Part shown: in pieces, positions 56,670 to 64,000 of the stretch
How positions within the stretch are numbered: the stretch's first letter is position 1
How the letters are laid out: the number at the start of each line of letters is the position of its first letter
Assembly: GCF_019469205.1 (NCBI RefSeq)
Contig: NZ_CP048265.1
Span: 1,426,001-1,490,000 of the forward strand
Length of the DNA stretch: 64,000 nucleotides
Reading direction: 5' to 3'
Source: Gilliamella sp. ESL0405
Lineage (GTDB): Bacteria; Pseudomonadota; Gammaproteobacteria; Enterobacterales; Orbaceae
Program-made: the position numbers and the translations under genes
Notes under the pieces: model-generated
Told to the model about the DNA's origin: nothing
The model's input: the letters and a program-made list of their open reading frames with translations, nothing else
The model's database searches: none

Positions 56670-56960
56670 ATGGGACTAGCTATAGGTGGTGTAATAGCCA
56701 ACTGGTTTGGTGTATTAATTGTTTACTTGAATTCACTAAATGAATTAGGTTATCAAATATTATTACCGTACACAATAATATCTGCATTAATAAGTACTCT
56801 AGGTATTTTATTTGCAGGAAATAATAAAAAATTAGCAGGTATTTTAATTATTATTGGCAGTATACTCTTTGTCCCTTTAGGTTTAGTAGGGATTTTTGGT
56901 GGAAGAAAAATAATTAACAAAGCTAATGAAAAATCATTAGAAGAAAGACGTGATTTTTAG
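56670..56960 (+). CDS. small membrane protein, orfA copy 1
   Basis: 96 residues with three hydrophobic segments (about 3-20, 30-49 and 55-82), the last with GILIIIGSILFVPLGLVGIFGGRKII and a basic C-terminus. The ribosome site AATAAGGAGG is very strong and 14 bp after the proB stop, so it is co-transcribed with proB. The paralogue at 57274 shares about four of five residues. No family recognised with certainty. The GRKII end resembles small DUF4064-like membrane proteins. Confidence 0.7.
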   Translation: MGLAIGGVIANWFGVLIVYLNSLNELGYQILLPYTIISALISTLGILFAGNNKKLAGILIIIGSILFVPLGLVGIFGGRKIINKANEKSLEERRDF

Positions 56961-56986
56961 AAAAATAGGATATTAATTTTAAGGTT

Positions 56987-57139
56987 ATGAATGGACTCCA
57001 AAACATAAAATGTTTTCATGCTCGACGACATGTTATACCGTTTATTCTATTAAGTATAATTATTTTGTTCGTTTCTTTGTCTTTACCAAATAACCTAAAT
57101 ATAAGTTCAGGTCAGAAAAACAAATCTAAAGAGGTGTAA
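56987..57139 (+). pseudogene. truncated copy of the PH-like membrane gene (orfB copy 1)
   Basis: Aligns with the first about 45 codons of the gene at 57594 (KCFHARRHV, then FVSLSLPNNL against FVALSLPDEL). The normal start (ATGGACTCC) is frameshifted by a one-base loss and now reads MDSKT-stop. The 50-codon frame from 56987 survives only because of another ATG. It ends abruptly at 57139 where the second proB-tail copy begins. Confidence 0.7.
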
Positions 57140-57262
57140 GCCGTTATAATAGTGATGTTCTAAACAAATATCAGGACATCACTCACAAGAAATTAGTCAA
57201 ATTATTAGCTATGAATATGGCTTTGTAGCCGTACATTGGAATGATATGATTATCAAATAATA
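57131..57262 (+). pseudogene. duplicated 3' end of proB
   Basis: About 130 bp that repeat the last 43 codons of proB ([12 protein letters not shown] onward), with a base lost in the ALKQ region and several substitutions. It has no start and no reading frame of its own. Confidence 0.8.
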
Positions 57263-57273
57263 AGGAGGTTAAA

Positions 57274-57543
57274 ATGGAACTGGCTATAGGTGGCGTAATA
57301 GCCAACTGGTTTGGTGTATTAATTATTTACTCGAATTCACTATACAACTCAAGTTATCGAATAATATTACCGTATGTAATAATATCTGCGTTAATTAGTA
57401 CATTAGGTATTTTATTTGCAAGATATCATCAAAAAATAGCGAGTATTTTTATTATTATTGGCAGTATACCCTTTATCCCTTTAGGTTTAATAGGGGTTTT
57501 TGGTGGAAGAAAAATAATTAACAAAGTTGATGAAAAAATATGA
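57274..57543 (+). CDS. small membrane protein, orfA copy 2
   Basis: 89 residues, paralogue of the gene at 56670: the same AIGGVIANWFGVLI start, a hydrophobic middle and IFGGRKIINK end, with substitutions mostly in the loops. The same AATAAGGAGG ribosome site was carried along by the duplication. The C-terminus is seven residues shorter. Still open over its whole length, which suggests that it is kept by selection or that the duplication is young. Confidence 0.68.
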   Translation: MELAIGGVIANWFGVLIIYSNSLYNSSYRIILPYVIISALISTLGILFARYHQKIASIFIIIGSIPFIPLGLIGVFGGRKIINKVDEKI

Positions 57544-57593
57544 GAAGAAAAACGTAATTTATAGAAAATTGGATATTAATTTTAAGGACATGA

Positions 57594-58010
57594 ATGGACT
57601 CTCAAAATAGAAAATGTTTTCATGCCAGACGACACGTCATACTGTTAATTATATTAAGTATTGTTACTTTGTTTGTTGCTTTGTCTTTACCTGATGAGCT
57701 AAAGATAAGTTTAGGATTGCCCATAATCCTAGTTATTCGTGCTTTTTGGCAATACAAATTGGTTTATATTTCAATTGGGGAAGATTTTATTACTTATCGA
57801 CCTGCTGCTCCAATAAGAAGTAGTATAAGTATACTTTTTAAGGAAATCACATCAGTTAGTTATAAAAATAATAAAGTGATAATCAATTACATAAATAAAA
57901 TTAGTAACAAGCAATACACTGTAAAGATACCTTTATCAGTTATGGAACTCGCGGAAAAAGAGAAGCTTATAAGCACTTTACATATCATATTGAAAGATAA
58001 AGAAAAATAA
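57594..58010 (+). CDS. membrane protein with a PH-like soluble domain (orfB)
   Basis: 138 residues. AAGGA lies five bases before the ATG. Two adjacent helices (about 13-31 and 37-55) are followed by a beta-rich domain with YISIGEDFITYRP, SSISILFKEITSVSYKNNKVIINY and YTVKIPLSVMELAEKEKLISTLHIIL. The strand-rich part ending in a helix looks like the bacterial PH-type domains (bPH2) that follow a TM pair. No function is known. It lies 50 bp after orfA copy 2 and probably forms a unit with it. Confidence 0.65.
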   Translation: MDSQNRKCFHARRHVILLIILSIVTLFVALSLPDELKISLGLPIILVIRAFWQYKLVYISIGEDFITYRPAAPIRSSISILFKEITSVSYKNNKVIINYINKISNKQYTVKIPLSVMELAEKEKLISTLHIILKDKEK

Positions 58011-58033
58011 ACTATAAAATTATAATTTTATGT

Positions 58034-58062
58034 AAAAAAGGGATCTTTGCCATACCTTTTTT
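58034..58062 (+). terminator. possible terminator after orfB
   Basis: AAAAAAGG (58034-58041) and CCTTTTTT (58055-58062), a low-GC stem with a T-run, 24 bp past the orfB stop. Confidence 0.5.
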
Positions 58063-58605
58063 ATTAATTTAAAAGTTTATTTTATGAATTTATAATATAT
58101 TGCCAATGCTGTAATTGAAATTAATTATTATTGAATGATATAGATCATGAATTTAAATACTTAACTAATGGTTGCAGCTTATCAATAAAACATAATTAAA
58201 AAGTTACCTAATGAGTATTGAGAACTATTGTGTAAATTGGCGATAGATGATCAAATTTGAGTACTTCATTAACATATATATCACAGCCTTTATAACAGAT
58301 AAATTTTTTTACTTGCTATATTGGCTTTTTTTTACATCAAATACCTTCTTCTCTCAGCTTGCCTTTAAGCTTCATAATTGACAATCGCCTGAAAAATACA
58401 TTATTGTTGGAATAAATTGATTCCTATTAGCAAAATTTGTTTAAAGTGACAGTGCTTACCTCTTTAAATCTATTAATTATTATATACGTTTTATTAATAA
58501 GGATTAGAGTGGGATAATCTGTATAATATCATTAGATAAATTATTTTTTAGAGAATCTGTATTCTGTCAAACACAGTTGAGAGTAAAATCTATTAAGGTT
58601 AAGTA
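58063..58605. other. 543-bp region before proA
   Basis: AT-rich, no gene. The proA promoter must lie here, so proA is no longer driven from proB. A short direct-repeat-like GTTAAGTAATG precedes the start. No operator is recognised. Confidence 0.5.
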
Positions 58606-59859
58606 ATGATAAACCAAATTGGAAAGTTAGCAAAACAAGCCTCATATCAATTAGCACAGTGCCCAACTAAAATCAAAAATCAGGCTTTAATTAGTATTGC
58701 TGATTTATTGGAGCAAAGCTTTCAAAGTATTTTAGAGGCTAATCAAAAAGATATTGCTATAGCAAAAAATCAAGGATTAAGTGAGGCAATACTTGATCGT
58801 TTATTATTAACTCCAGAGCGACTATCCTCTATTGCCAATGATGTTCGCAAAGTTGTCACCTTAACCGATCCTATTGGGCAAATTATTGATGGCTCAACAT
58901 TAGAAAGTGGTTTAAAGTTACAACGCCAAAGAGTACCGCTAGGGGTGATTGGTGTAATTTATGAAGCTCGCCCTAATGTTACTATAGATATTGCGGCTCT
59001 CTGTTTAAAAACAGGTAATGCAGCGATACTTCGTGGTGGAAAAGAAACGGTTAATACTAATGCGGCTATCATATCGATTATTCAACAAGCATTAAATCAA
59101 GCAGGCTTACCTGAATCTGCCATTCAATCAATCGATAATCCTGATCGTAAATATATCACTGAGTTACTCAAACTAGATAAATATGTCGATATGATTATTC
59201 CAAGAGGTGGAGCAGCATTACATCAATTATGTCGAGAGCAATCCACAATTCCGGTGATCACCGGTGGGATTGGTGTCTGCCATATTTTTGTTGATGAAAG
59301 TGCCGATATAGAAAAAGCGCTACCCATAATTGTCAATGCTAAAACTCAGCGCCCAAGTACTTGTAATACCGTTGAAACACTGTTAGTTCATCAAAACATT
59401 GCGCCGGAATTTTTAGTTAAATTAAGTCAAACAATGGCTGATAATCAGGTAAATTTACATGCTGATAAAAAAGCTTATGAACGATTAAAATCGGGTGAAG
59501 CGACAGTCGAACTTGTCAGTGACGAACAATTACGCCAAGAATGGCTCTCAAAAGATCTCAATGTGGTGTTGGTAAACTCAATTGACTGTGCAATAAAACA
59601 TATCAGAGAATATGGGAGTGGCCATTCAGAATCTATTTTGACCCGTAACTTAGCCAAAGTTGAGCAATTTGTTAACCAAGTTGATGCTGCTGCCGTCTAT
59701 GTCAATGCTTCTACACGTTTTACTGACGGTGGACAATTTGGGTTAGGTGCAGAAGTTGCGGTTAGTACTCAAAAATTGCATGCCAGAGGTCCAATGGGAC
59801 TTGAAGCATTAACAACCTATAAATGGATAGGTTTTGGTGATGATTTAATACGAGAATGA
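58606..59859 (+). CDS. proA: gamma-glutamyl phosphate reductase
   Basis: 417 residues (E. coli 417). NADP-binding [35 protein letters not shown] and the catalytic cysteine in [18 protein letters not shown] (about 255) are present, with [29 protein letters not shown] near the end. It reduces glutamyl-5-phosphate to the semialdehyde. Separated from proB by about 1.95 kb, including the duplicated small genes. AAGG before the ATG. Followed by a strong inverted repeat. Confidence 0.97.
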   Translation: MINQIGKLAKQASYQLAQCPTKIKNQALISIADLLEQSFQSILEANQKDIAIAKNQGLSEAILDRLLLTPERLSSIANDVRKVVTLTDPIGQIIDGSTLESGLKLQRQRVPLGVIGVIYEARPNVTIDIAALCLKTGNAAILRGGKETVNTNAAIISIIQQALNQAGLPESAIQSIDNPDRKYITELLKLDKYVDMIIPRGGAALHQLCREQSTIPVITGGIGVCHIFVDESADIEKALPIIVNAKTQRPSTCNTVETLLVHQNIAPEFLVKLSQTMADNQVNLHADKKAYERLKSGEATVELVSDEQLRQEWLSKDLNVVLVNSIDCAIKHIREYGSGHSESILTRNLAKVEQFVNQVDAAAVYVNASTRFTDGGQFGLGAEVAVSTQKLHARGPMGLEALTTYKWIGFGDDLIRE

Positions 59860-59869
59860 ATCTAGCACA

Positions 59870-59890
59870 CTGTTCGGCAAAGCCGAACAG
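59870..59890. terminator. hairpin between proA and trhP
   Basis: CTGTTCGGC, AAA, GCCGAACAG: 9-bp perfect stem between the converging genes. The flanking T-run is weak on both strands. Confidence 0.6.
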
Positions 59891-59904
59891 CTATTTGGCT
59901 TGAT

Positions 59905-61248
59905 CTAGTCAAAATTACGCATCAACAATGCATAATTTAAATCGATATCTTCAGGAATTGGGATGTAAACAATATGACCGTCACCTAATCCGGCAGGCAC
60001 CGGTTGACCTTTTTTGTTCTCCATTCGTTCAATAACAAAGGTTATATTGCCTTTTGGTGTCATCATTTCAACACTATCACCCACTGAAAACTTATTTTTA
60101 ACAATAATTTCAGCTAACCCATTTAAACGCTCACCACTAAATTCACCAACAAACTGTTGTCGTTCTGAAACCGAATGGCTATGTACATAATTTTGCATAT
60201 CTTCATGCTTATGACGACGCAAAAAGCCTTCGGTATATCCTCGATGAGCCAATGAATCAAGTTCAGCTAATAAATGCGGATCAAAAGGTTTGCCCTCGCT
60301 TGCCGCATCAATTGCTTGTCGATAAACTTGTGCTGTTCTGGCACAATAATAGTAAGATTTAGTCCTACCTTCAATTTTCAAAGAATGAACACCGATTTTT
60401 GTTAAATCTTCCACTAATTCAACAGCTCTTAAATCTTTAGAATTCATGATATAAGTACCATGCTCATCTTCAAAAGCTTGCATATATTCACCCGGTCGAC
60501 CGGATTCTTCAAGCATAAATACTTTATCAGTTGTAGGACCAATGCCTAAAGTAGGTTCAACTTGTTGTACCGGTATGGGTTCACATTTATGAACGATCTG
60601 CCCTACTTCATCTTCTTTACCTTCAGCAACTTTATACTCCCACCGACAAGCGTTAGTACATGTACCTTGGTTTGAATCACGTTTGTTAATATAACCCGAT
60701 AATAAACAACGGCCAGAATAAGCCATGCAAAGCGCACCATGAATAAACACTTCTAATTCCATTTCCGGAACTTTTTCTCGTATCTCAGCAATCTCATCAA
60801 GCGATAACTCACGGGATAACACAACTCGGGTTAATCCCATTTTGTGCCAAAATTTAACTGTCGCCCAATTTACTGCATTGGATTGTACCGATAAATGAAT
60901 TTCCATTTCAGGAAAATGTTCCCGAACTAGCATAATTAAACCAGGATCTGACATAATAAAAGCGTCCGGTTTCATATTGACAATCGGTTCTAAATCACGG
61001 ATAAACGTTTTAAGCTTTGAGTTATGCGGCGCAATGTTTACTACAACATAAAACTTTTTACCTTGAGCATGCGCCTCATTAATCCCGATAGCGAGATTTT
61101 CATGATTAAATTCGTTATTGCGAACACGTAGACTATAACGTGGTTGCCCTGCATAAACAGCATCAGCGCCATATGCAAAAGCATAACGCATATTTTTAAG
61201 AGAACCAGCAGGAGAAAGTAACTCTGGTTTTGTATACAAGTTTGTCAT
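59905..61248 (-). CDS. trhP: tRNA U34 hydroxylation protein TrhP (U32 peptidase-like)
   Basis: 447 residues (E. coli YegQ/TrhP 453). PELLSPAGSLKNMRYAFAYGADAVYAG, DAFIMSDPGLI, and the cysteines of the family's iron-sulfur-type cluster in HGALCMAYSGRCLLSGYINKRDSNQGTCTNACRWEY. The C-terminal barrel domain has MMTPKGNITFVIERM. TrhP uses prephenate to make 5-hydroxyuridine at position 34 of several tRNAs, the first step to cmo5U or mo5U. Despite the name U32 peptidase, no protease function is expected. Confidence 0.95.
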   Translation of the reverse strand: MTNLYTKPELLSPAGSLKNMRYAFAYGADAVYAGQPRYSLRVRNNEFNHENLAIGINEAHAQGKKFYVVVNIAPHNSKLKTFIRDLEPIVNMKPDAFIMSDPGLIMLVREHFPEMEIHLSVQSNAVNWATVKFWHKMGLTRVVLSRELSLDEIAEIREKVPEMELEVFIHGALCMAYSGRCLLSGYINKRDSNQGTCTNACRWEYKVAEGKEDEVGQIVHKCEPIPVQQVEPTLGIGPTTDKVFMLEESGRPGEYMQAFEDEHGTYIMNSKDLRAVELVEDLTKIGVHSLKIEGRTKSYYYCARTAQVYRQAIDAASEGKPFDPHLLAELDSLAHRGYTEGFLRRHKHEDMQNYVHSHSVSERQQFVGEFSGERLNGLAEIIVKNKFSVGDSVEMMTPKGNITFVIERMENKKGQPVPAGLGDGHIVYIPIPEDIDLNYALLMRNFD

Positions 61249-61560
61249 TAAAAAATGCCTCTGATTTCAAGTCAGTATTACTTATTCGTAATAGGTTAAG
61301 CAAAATAAGTTGGGCATTTTACGCTTTAGCATTGTGCTTGGCAAATATATTTAAAAATGCCAAAAACATCACAAATGTTCGATGTAAAGAAAACGATTTT
61401 TACATTAAAGTATGACAATACTCACATCAATTCACAATATTCAGTTGTATCAAAAATTTTTTATGTATTTTAACTAAACGCTTAAAGTTAATAACAAATC
61501 CAAGCATCAATTATTTTATACACATAATTTATTGTAATTATATTGTTGAGGAGAACACAA
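61249..61560. other. divergent region trhP/gntP-type permease
   Basis: No gene. It contains a CRP-like site at 61411-61426 and the ribosome site GAGGAG (61548-61553) for the permease. A forward frame at 61230-61415 has no ribosome site and is antisense to the trhP start. Confidence 0.55.
61411..61426. promoter_or_regulatory. CRP-like site
   Basis: TATGACAATACTCACA matches TGTGA-N6-TCACA at nine of ten core positions. It lies 135 bp before the permease ATG. Confidence 0.45.
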
Positions 61561-62862
61561 ATGTCAGAACTGATTAACTGGTATGGTGCGCTGATTGGAT
61601 TATTCCTGGCTATATTGTTAATTTTAAGGGGCATAAATCCAGTCTACTCATTATTCTTTGGCGCTATCATTGGAGCATTTATTGGTGGGGCGAATTTAAT
61701 TCAAACTGTTGCAATTTTAACTAACGGAACACAAAGCATCATGGGCACAGTGATACGGGTACTAGCTGCCGGCATCCTTGCTGGTGTGATGATGGAATCC
61801 GGTGCCGCTGAAACAATAGCGCAAGCTGTTGTAAAAAAATTAGGTGAAAAAAAAGCACTGCTAGCTTTAGCCTTAGCAACTGGCATTATTACAGCTTCAG
61901 GGGTGTTTATACCGGTTGCTGTTTTAATTGTTGCACCAATTGCGCTATCTGTTGGCAATAAAATGAAGATATCTCGTTTAGCGCTGTTATTAGCCTTATC
62001 CGGTGGCGGAAAAGCAGGAAACATTATTTCACCCAATCCCAATACCATTGCTGTTGCTAATGGATTTAATTTAAGCTTAAGCGATGTCATGATTGCAGGC
62101 TTTTTACCGGCACTATTTGGACTATTAGCAACAGTACTGATCGCTTCTTTGATTAAAAATAAAAGTGACACAATTACAAATCAAGAAGTCATGGCATTAA
62201 AAAATCAAGAGCAAGATAAATTAGACACCCCATCATTAGCGAAAGCGATTGTGGCACCGGCCACGGCAATTTTATTATTAATGCTTAACCCTATCGGTAA
62301 TATTTTACATATTCAATTCCTTGCCAATTTAAAAATAGACGCCTTATTTATATTGCCACTCGCTGGAATGATTGGCATGCTAGCAATGGGACAACAGAGC
62401 AAAATTATTTTATTTACCAAATCTGGAATTGAAAAAATGACACCAACCGTACTAATTTTAATTGGTGCAGGTGCAATCGCTGGATTAATCGCATCATCAA
62501 ATTTAGCCAGTCAAGTTATAGCAATGATCGAATCAATGGGTATTTCAGGTTACTATTTATCCCCCATTTCGGGAATTTTAATGGCAGCCGCTACAGCTTC
62601 GACATCAACAGGCGTCATTATTGCAACAGGCGCTTTTGGCACAACCATTATGGATATGGGCGTTCCAACAATTAATGCTGCCGTGATGATGCACACTGGC
62701 GCTACAGTTATTGACTCCTTACCACAGGGCAACTATTTCCATGTCACAGCCAATAGCATGAACATGTCAATAAAACAACGAATGAAGCTGATTCCCTATG
62801 AGGCGCTTGTTGGTGGCACAATGACATTAGTTGCAACAATTTTCTATGCATTTATTTATTAA
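61561..62862 (+). CDS. GntP family permease, probably for glycerate
   Basis: 433 residues from the ATG at 61561 (GAGGAG upstream). A GntP-type carrier with about twelve helices: LRGINPVYSLFFGAIIGAFIGG, the reentrant-loop segments SGVFIPVAVLIVAPIAL and LSGGGKAGNIISPNPNTIAVANGF, and TASTSTGVIIATGAFGTTIM in the second half. GntP members carry gluconate or related sugar acids with protons. The next gene encodes glycerate kinase, 16 bp on, so glycerate is the most likely substrate. This is the pairing also seen in Haemophilus. A CRP-like site lies upstream. Confidence 0.88.
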   Translation: MSELINWYGALIGLFLAILLILRGINPVYSLFFGAIIGAFIGGANLIQTVAILTNGTQSIMGTVIRVLAAGILAGVMMESGAAETIAQAVVKKLGEKKALLALALATGIITASGVFIPVAVLIVAPIALSVGNKMKISRLALLLALSGGGKAGNIISPNPNTIAVANGFNLSLSDVMIAGFLPALFGLLATVLIASLIKNKSDTITNQEVMALKNQEQDKLDTPSLAKAIVAPATAILLLMLNPIGNILHIQFLANLKIDALFILPLAGMIGMLAMGQQSKIILFTKSGIEKMTPTVLILIGAGAIAGLIASSNLASQVIAMIESMGISGYYLSPISGILMAAATASTSTGVIIATGAFGTTIMDMGVPTINAAVMMHTGATVIDSLPQGNYFHVTANSMNMSIKQRMKLIPYEALVGGTMTLVATIFYAFIY

Positions 62863-62878
62863 TATCAGGATTAATATT

Positions 62879-64000
62879 ATGAAACACAAAACTTTTGTAC
62901 TTGCACCCGATTCTTTTAAAGAGTGTTTGACCGCTAAAGCGGTTTGCCAGGCAATGGAGTCAGGATTAAAAAAAGTGTTCCCTGATGCAAAATTTATCCA
63001 TGTTCCCATGGCTGATGGTGGTGAAGGAACCACTCAATCTTTAGTTGATGCCACAAATGGAACATTACACGCTTGCCAAGTCACCAGTCCCCTAGGTGAT
63101 AAAATCACAGCTCATTATGGAATTTTAGGAGATAAAACTACCGCCGTCATTGAAATGGCTAGCGCTAGTGGGATTCATCTTGTGCCAAAAACAAAGCGCA
63201 ATCCACTCATTACTACAACCTTCGGCACTGGAGAGTTAATCATTGAATGCCTAAAACATGGCGTTAAAAAAATTATACTGGGTATTGGTGGAAGTGCGAC
63301 TAATGACGGTGGCGCAGGAATGGCTCAAGCATTGGGTATAAAATTTTATGATAATGAAGGTAAAGAACTGCCTAAAGGTGGTGGTGCATTGGGTAAATTG
63401 GCCAAAATTGACATAACGGAAGTTAACCCACTTTTACGCAATATCGAAATCATTGTTGCCAGTGATGTAAGCAACCCATTATGTGGCGAAAAAGGCGCAT
63501 CTTGCGTATTTGGTCCACAAAAAGGGGCGACGGCTGAAATGGTTAAACAATTAGATCAGAATTTACAACATTATGCTTCAATCATTAAATCACAGCTAGG
63601 TAAAGAGGTAGCAACGATTCCCGGTGCAGGTGCTGCCGGCGGGCTTGGTGCAGGTTTAATGGCATTTACAAACAGTAAAATGCAAAAAGGAATCGACATT
63701 GTTATCCATTACAGTGAACTACGCCAAAAATTAAAAGGTGCTGATTTTTGTTTTACAGGAGAAGGCGGCATTGATTATCAAACTAAATTTGGTAAAACAC
63801 CTTATGGTGTTGCGCAAATTGCTAAAGCGCAAAATGTGCCAGTGATTGCACTAGCGGGGACTATCGGGAAAAATATTGAAGAGCTCTATCCAAATGGAAT
63901 TGATGCAATTTTCGGTATTATTCCTTCCGCATCACCAATTGAAGAACTCTTATTAAACGGTTTTAAAAATATTGAGCAAACAAGTGAAAATATTGCTCGT
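62879..64000 (+). CDS. glycerate kinase (GlxK/GarK family), cut by the window end
   Basis: 374 codons visible from the ATG at 62879, frame open at the last base. The family (about 380 residues) is identified by LAPDSFKECLTAKAVCQAMESG, MADGGEGTTQSLVDAT, ILGIGGSATNDGGAGMAQALG, ASDVSNPLCGEKGASCVFGPQKGA and GAGAAGGLGAGLMAF, with FTGEGGIDYQTKFGKTP as the late nucleotide/substrate loop. It phosphorylates glycerate for entry into glycolysis. Only a handful of residues can be missing. Operon with the GntP-type permease. Confidence 0.94.
   Translation, partial: MKHKTFVLAPDSFKECLTAKAVCQAMESGLKKVFPDAKFIHVPMADGGEGTTQSLVDATNGTLHACQVTSPLGDKITAHYGILGDKTTAVIEMASASGIHLVPKTKRNPLITTTFGTGELIIECLKHGVKKIILGIGGSATNDGGAGMAQALGIKFYDNEGKELPKGGGALGKLAKIDITEVNPLLRNIEIIVASDVSNPLCGEKGASCVFGPQKGATAEMVKQLDQNLQHYASIIKSQLGKEVATIPGAGAAGGLGAGLMAFTNSKMQKGIDIVIHYSELRQKLKGADFCFTGEGGIDYQTKFGKTPYGVAQIAKAQNVPVIALAGTIGKNIEELYPNGIDAIFGIIPSASPIEELLLNGFKNIEQTSENIAR

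Larger units (their letters stand above)
56526..57740 (+). repeat. tandem duplication of the proB end, orfA and orfB start (period about 605 bp)
   Basis: Unit 1 runs from inside proB (about 56526) to 57130, and unit 2 begins at 57131 with the same GAGGTGTAAGCCGTTATAAT sequence. Each has the proB tail, the AATAAGGAGG ribosome site, a small membrane-protein gene (56670 and 57274) and the start of a second gene. Unit 2's proB tail has a deletion and cannot be translated. The copies are visibly diverged, so the event is not recent. Confidence 0.85.

Overview
The window is an AT-rich gammaproteobacterial chromosome segment. Most housekeeping proteins align over their full length with enterobacterial counterparts (YbiT, YaaA, YccJ, YggL, RhlE, RbbA/YhiI/YhhJ, FrsA, Gpt, ProBA, PepD, SerC, ArgCBGH, TrhP). 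The low GC, the Escherichia/Haemophilus-like gene content and the small accessory blocks are what I would expect of an Orbaceae bacterium (Gilliamella-like insect gut symbiont). That genus-level guess is inference.

Layout. 1-2.3 kb: a VOC-family gene running off the left edge, a divergent HTH/WYL regulator, a decayed aldo/keto reductase and a ClbS-like gene. 2.6-9.3 kb: a secreted tannase/feruloyl-esterase-type hydrolase, a secreted clan GH-D glycosidase with two CRP-type sites, and a Fur-boxed TonB-dependent haem-type receptor. 10-12 kb: SOS-controlled umuDC. 12-17 kb: yhiI-rbbA-yhhJ export operon. 17-26 kb: argE, yccJ-rnz, yaaA, an AEC carrier, a YigM-type biotin transporter behind a BirA-like operator, ybiT, yggL and rhlE. 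26.6-33 kb: a nikABCDE-type importer behind a Fur-like box, then a MATE exporter. 33-45 kb: the accessory region, detailed below. 45-52 kb: serC and the argCBGH operon with tandem ARG boxes. 52-60 kb: pepD, gpt-frsA-proB, a local tandem duplication, proA. 60-64 kb: trhP, a GntP-family permease and a glycerate kinase cut by the right edge.

The accessory region (about 33-45 kb) holds a secreted protein with a lectin-like tail, a CMD-family gene followed by a broken cupin, and a two-gene unit: an NdpA/YejK-like protein with an N-terminal zinc ribbon, overlapping a coiled-coil membrane protein. It also holds two lipoprotein genes sharing an unusual start-codon hairpin leader, a small PD-(D/E)XK-type nuclease, and decayed phage genes: a DUF1799-like tail gene, possible tail-tube debris and a P22 gp3-like terminase small subunit. 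The terminase fragment abuts a partial copy of the 3' half of tRNA-Ile(CAU), whose intact gene lies 1.79 kb to the right. That is the footprint of an integrated and decayed phage or island.

The best candidate for an undescribed system is the zinc-ribbon NdpA-like/membrane-protein pair at 36994-39406. Second are the twin start-codon hairpins in front of the lipoprotein genes at 39811 and 43898. Regulatory logic is readable in many places: LexA on umuDC, Fur on the receptor and the nik-type operon, ArgR on argC, BirA on the biotin transporter, CRP on the glycosidase.
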